Below are positions 12,304 through 13,559 of a stretch of 13,559 nt of DNA, piece after piece. A model generated the notes under the pieces. That model worked only from the letters and a program-made list of their open reading frames with translations, ran no database searches and was not told where the DNA came from. Source of the stretch: Anaerolineaceae bacterium UBA5224 (GTDB taxonomy: Bacteria > Chloroflexota > Anaerolineae > Anaerolineales > Anaerolineaceae). The stretch is from positions 58,758 to 72,316 of the forward strand of contig DHUW01000009.1 in assembly GCA_002409365.1 (NCBI GenBank). Direction: 5' to 3'. Positions within the stretch are counted from its first letter, which is position 1. The number at the start of each line of letters is the position of its first letter. A program made the translations under genes and the position numbers.

Positions 12304-13559
12304 ATGGCTAAAACAAGTGTTCCATGCCCCAATTGCCGTCAACCAATCTTGATTGACTTGCAGCGCTTATTCGACCTGAATACCGACCCAAAGGCAAAAG
12401 AGTTGTTACTTTCTGGAGGCGCCAACGCTTTCCAATGTCCTCATTGCAGATACCAGGGTGTTTACCCGACCCCCATCGTCTACCATGACCCGGACAAGGA
12501 ACTCCTGCTGACCTATTTTCCACCAGAACTGCACACTCCGATCACCGAGCAGGAAAAAACTATTGGTCCCCTGATCAAAAAAGTGATGGACGATCTGCCA
12601 CCAGAGAAGCGAAAGGCTTATTTGTTCAAACCCCAAACCATGCTGACTTATCAGCGGTTGCTTGAGACAATTCTCGAAGCCGATGGCATCACCCCCGAAA
12701 TGATGAAAGCCCAGCAAGAAAAACTGCTGTTGATGCAAGAATTGGTCAACCTCAGCCCCGAATCGCTGCCGGAGCGGATCGCTCAAGTGGATGAAAAGAT
12801 TGATGAAGAATTCTTCATCTTACTTCAACGTCTTGCCCAGGCATCAGCCGCCGCAGGTGACCAGCAGTCGGTCCATGCCCTCACGCACCTTCAGAAGTCT
12901 TTGCTTGAGCATTCTACTGTTGGTAAAGCAGCCGCCCTGGAAGCCAATGAGACTCGTGCAGCAATCAAGGAACTGACAGAACTGAGCAAAACCGGTATTA
13001 CCCGGGAAAATCTGCTTGATTTAATGATCAAAAATGCTGACAGCGAAATCCGACTATCTACCATCGCATCGATGGCAAGGGGGGGGCTGGATTACACCTT
13101 CTTCCAAACCCTATCAGAACGGATCGATCAGGCCAAAGGCCAGGAGAAAAGCCATCTCGGCTGGCTTCGGGAAAAACTGCTGACGATTGTGGAGGCGATC
13201 GATAAAGCTGTACAGGCCCAAATCGAGGAGTCCCAGCAATTATTGAAGGATCTCCTCGCGGCCGATGACGTCGAAAAAGCCACTGAAGAAGCCCTCCCAA
13301 AGATCAACCAGGCTTTCACAGATGTGCTTAATAATGAAGTAACGACCGCACAGGAGGCCAACGATACTGACAAACTGACGAAATTGGTGAAAATTGTTGG
13401 CGTTTTGCGCTCTGCCAGTACCAGTGGGGCTGTAATTCAGGTGATTGAACAAATGCTGCAAATGGATTCGCCGGAAGAGCGTCAAAAAGTGCTCGAAGGC
13501 GTGGGTGAAGCGATCAATGATGACTTCACCCAGACACTGGGCAGCCTGATCACACAGGT
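12304..13559 (+). CDS. CpXC-domain zinc-ribbon protein with long helical extension, 3' end cut by window
   Basis: 418 residues are open to the window edge with no stop. The N-terminus has two CPxC pairs, Cys8/Cys11 (CPNC) and Cys45/Cys48 (CPHC), spaced as in the CpXC domain and likely binding zinc. Next comes an acidic, proline-containing stretch (PTPIVYHDPDKELLLTYFPP, residues ~55-74) and TIGPLIKKVMDDLPPEKRKAYLFKPQTM (~85-112), which completes the usual ~125-residue domain. The remaining ~290 residues are mostly charged, leucine-rich and apparently helical, rich in E, K, Q and A, without signal peptide or membrane segment, so a cytosolic scaffold or adaptor is plausible. The biochemical role of the domain is unknown. 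A run of eight G (13079-13086) lies inside the frame. The ribosome site is weak (ACGAG, 12292-12296). It is divergent from the sugar importer. Confidence 0.8.
   Translation, partial: MAKTSVPCPNCRQPILIDLQRLFDLNTDPKAKELLLSGGANAFQCPHCRYQGVYPTPIVYHDPDKELLLTYFPPELHTPITEQEKTIGPLIKKVMDDLPPEKRKAYLFKPQTMLTYQRLLETILEADGITPEMMKAQQEKLLLMQELVNLSPESLPERIAQVDEKIDEEFFILLQRLAQASAAAGDQQSVHALTHLQKSLLEHSTVGKAAALEANETRAAIKELTELSKTGITRENLLDLMIKNADSEIRLSTIASMARGGLDYTFFQTLSERIDQAKGQEKSHLGWLREKLLTIVEAIDKAVQAQIEESQQLLKDLLAADDVEKATEEALPKINQAFTDVLNNEVTTAQEANDTDKLTKLVKIVGVLRSASTSGAVIQVIEQMLQMDSPEERQKVLEGVGEAINDDFTQTLGSLITQ

Noticed and set aside
12406..12786. 126-codon minus-strand frame opposite the CpXC gene
   Set aside because: The plus-strand frame has two CPxC zinc pairs and stays open for 418 codons; the minus frame has no recognisable content.

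Overview
The window reads as chromosomal housekeeping and sugar-transport DNA from a moderate-GC bacterium. The best guess is a fermentative Chloroflexi (Anaerolineae-like) organism. This rests on the CpXC-domain protein at the right edge, the long GatA, and a ChvE/GguAB-type sugar importer with a lipoprotein binding protein. The assignment is inference; no marker gene here fixes the taxonomy.

Layout, left to right. (1) 1-634, minus: a PlsC-type acyltransferase cut by the window edge. A tRNA-Glu(CTC) lies upstream on the same strand with a clear promoter. (2) 764-1003: intergenic DNA holding an imperfect inverted repeat of the dispersed 'TGTCATCCTGAGCGAAGCGA' kind, then the promoter of an aldo/keto reductase related to the Kv-channel beta subunit (1004-1987, plus) with a strong terminator. 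(3) 2090-5432, plus: gatC-gatA-gatB with 4-base ATGA overlaps, encoding the tRNA-dependent amidotransferase that makes Gln-tRNA(Gln) and/or Asn-tRNA(Asn). A terminator, a tRNA-Gly(TCC) with its own promoter, and a second, probably bidirectional, terminator follow. (4) 7807-5726, minus: frr-uppS-cdsA, tightly coupled, for ribosome recycling, undecaprenyl-PP synthesis and CDP-diacylglycerol synthesis. The last two supply lipid carriers and phospholipid precursors. About 230 bases (7808-8033) upstream of frr contain only a probable extended -10. (5) 12045-8082, minus: a three-gene sugar ABC importer operon (binding lipoprotein, double ATPase, permease). It has a structured leader, a very stable 16-bp hairpin after the first gene and a canonical terminator after the last. 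(6) 12304 to the right edge, plus: a divergently transcribed CpXC zinc-ribbon protein with a long helical extension, unfinished at the window end.

Most of the window is ordinary core metabolism. The parts most worth a second look are the CpXC protein and its divergent pairing with the sugar importer, the intercistronic GAAA-loop hairpin, the ABC operon leader, and the palindromic dispersed repeat beside the tRNA-Glu. I found no CRISPR array, insertion sequence, prophage or defence system.
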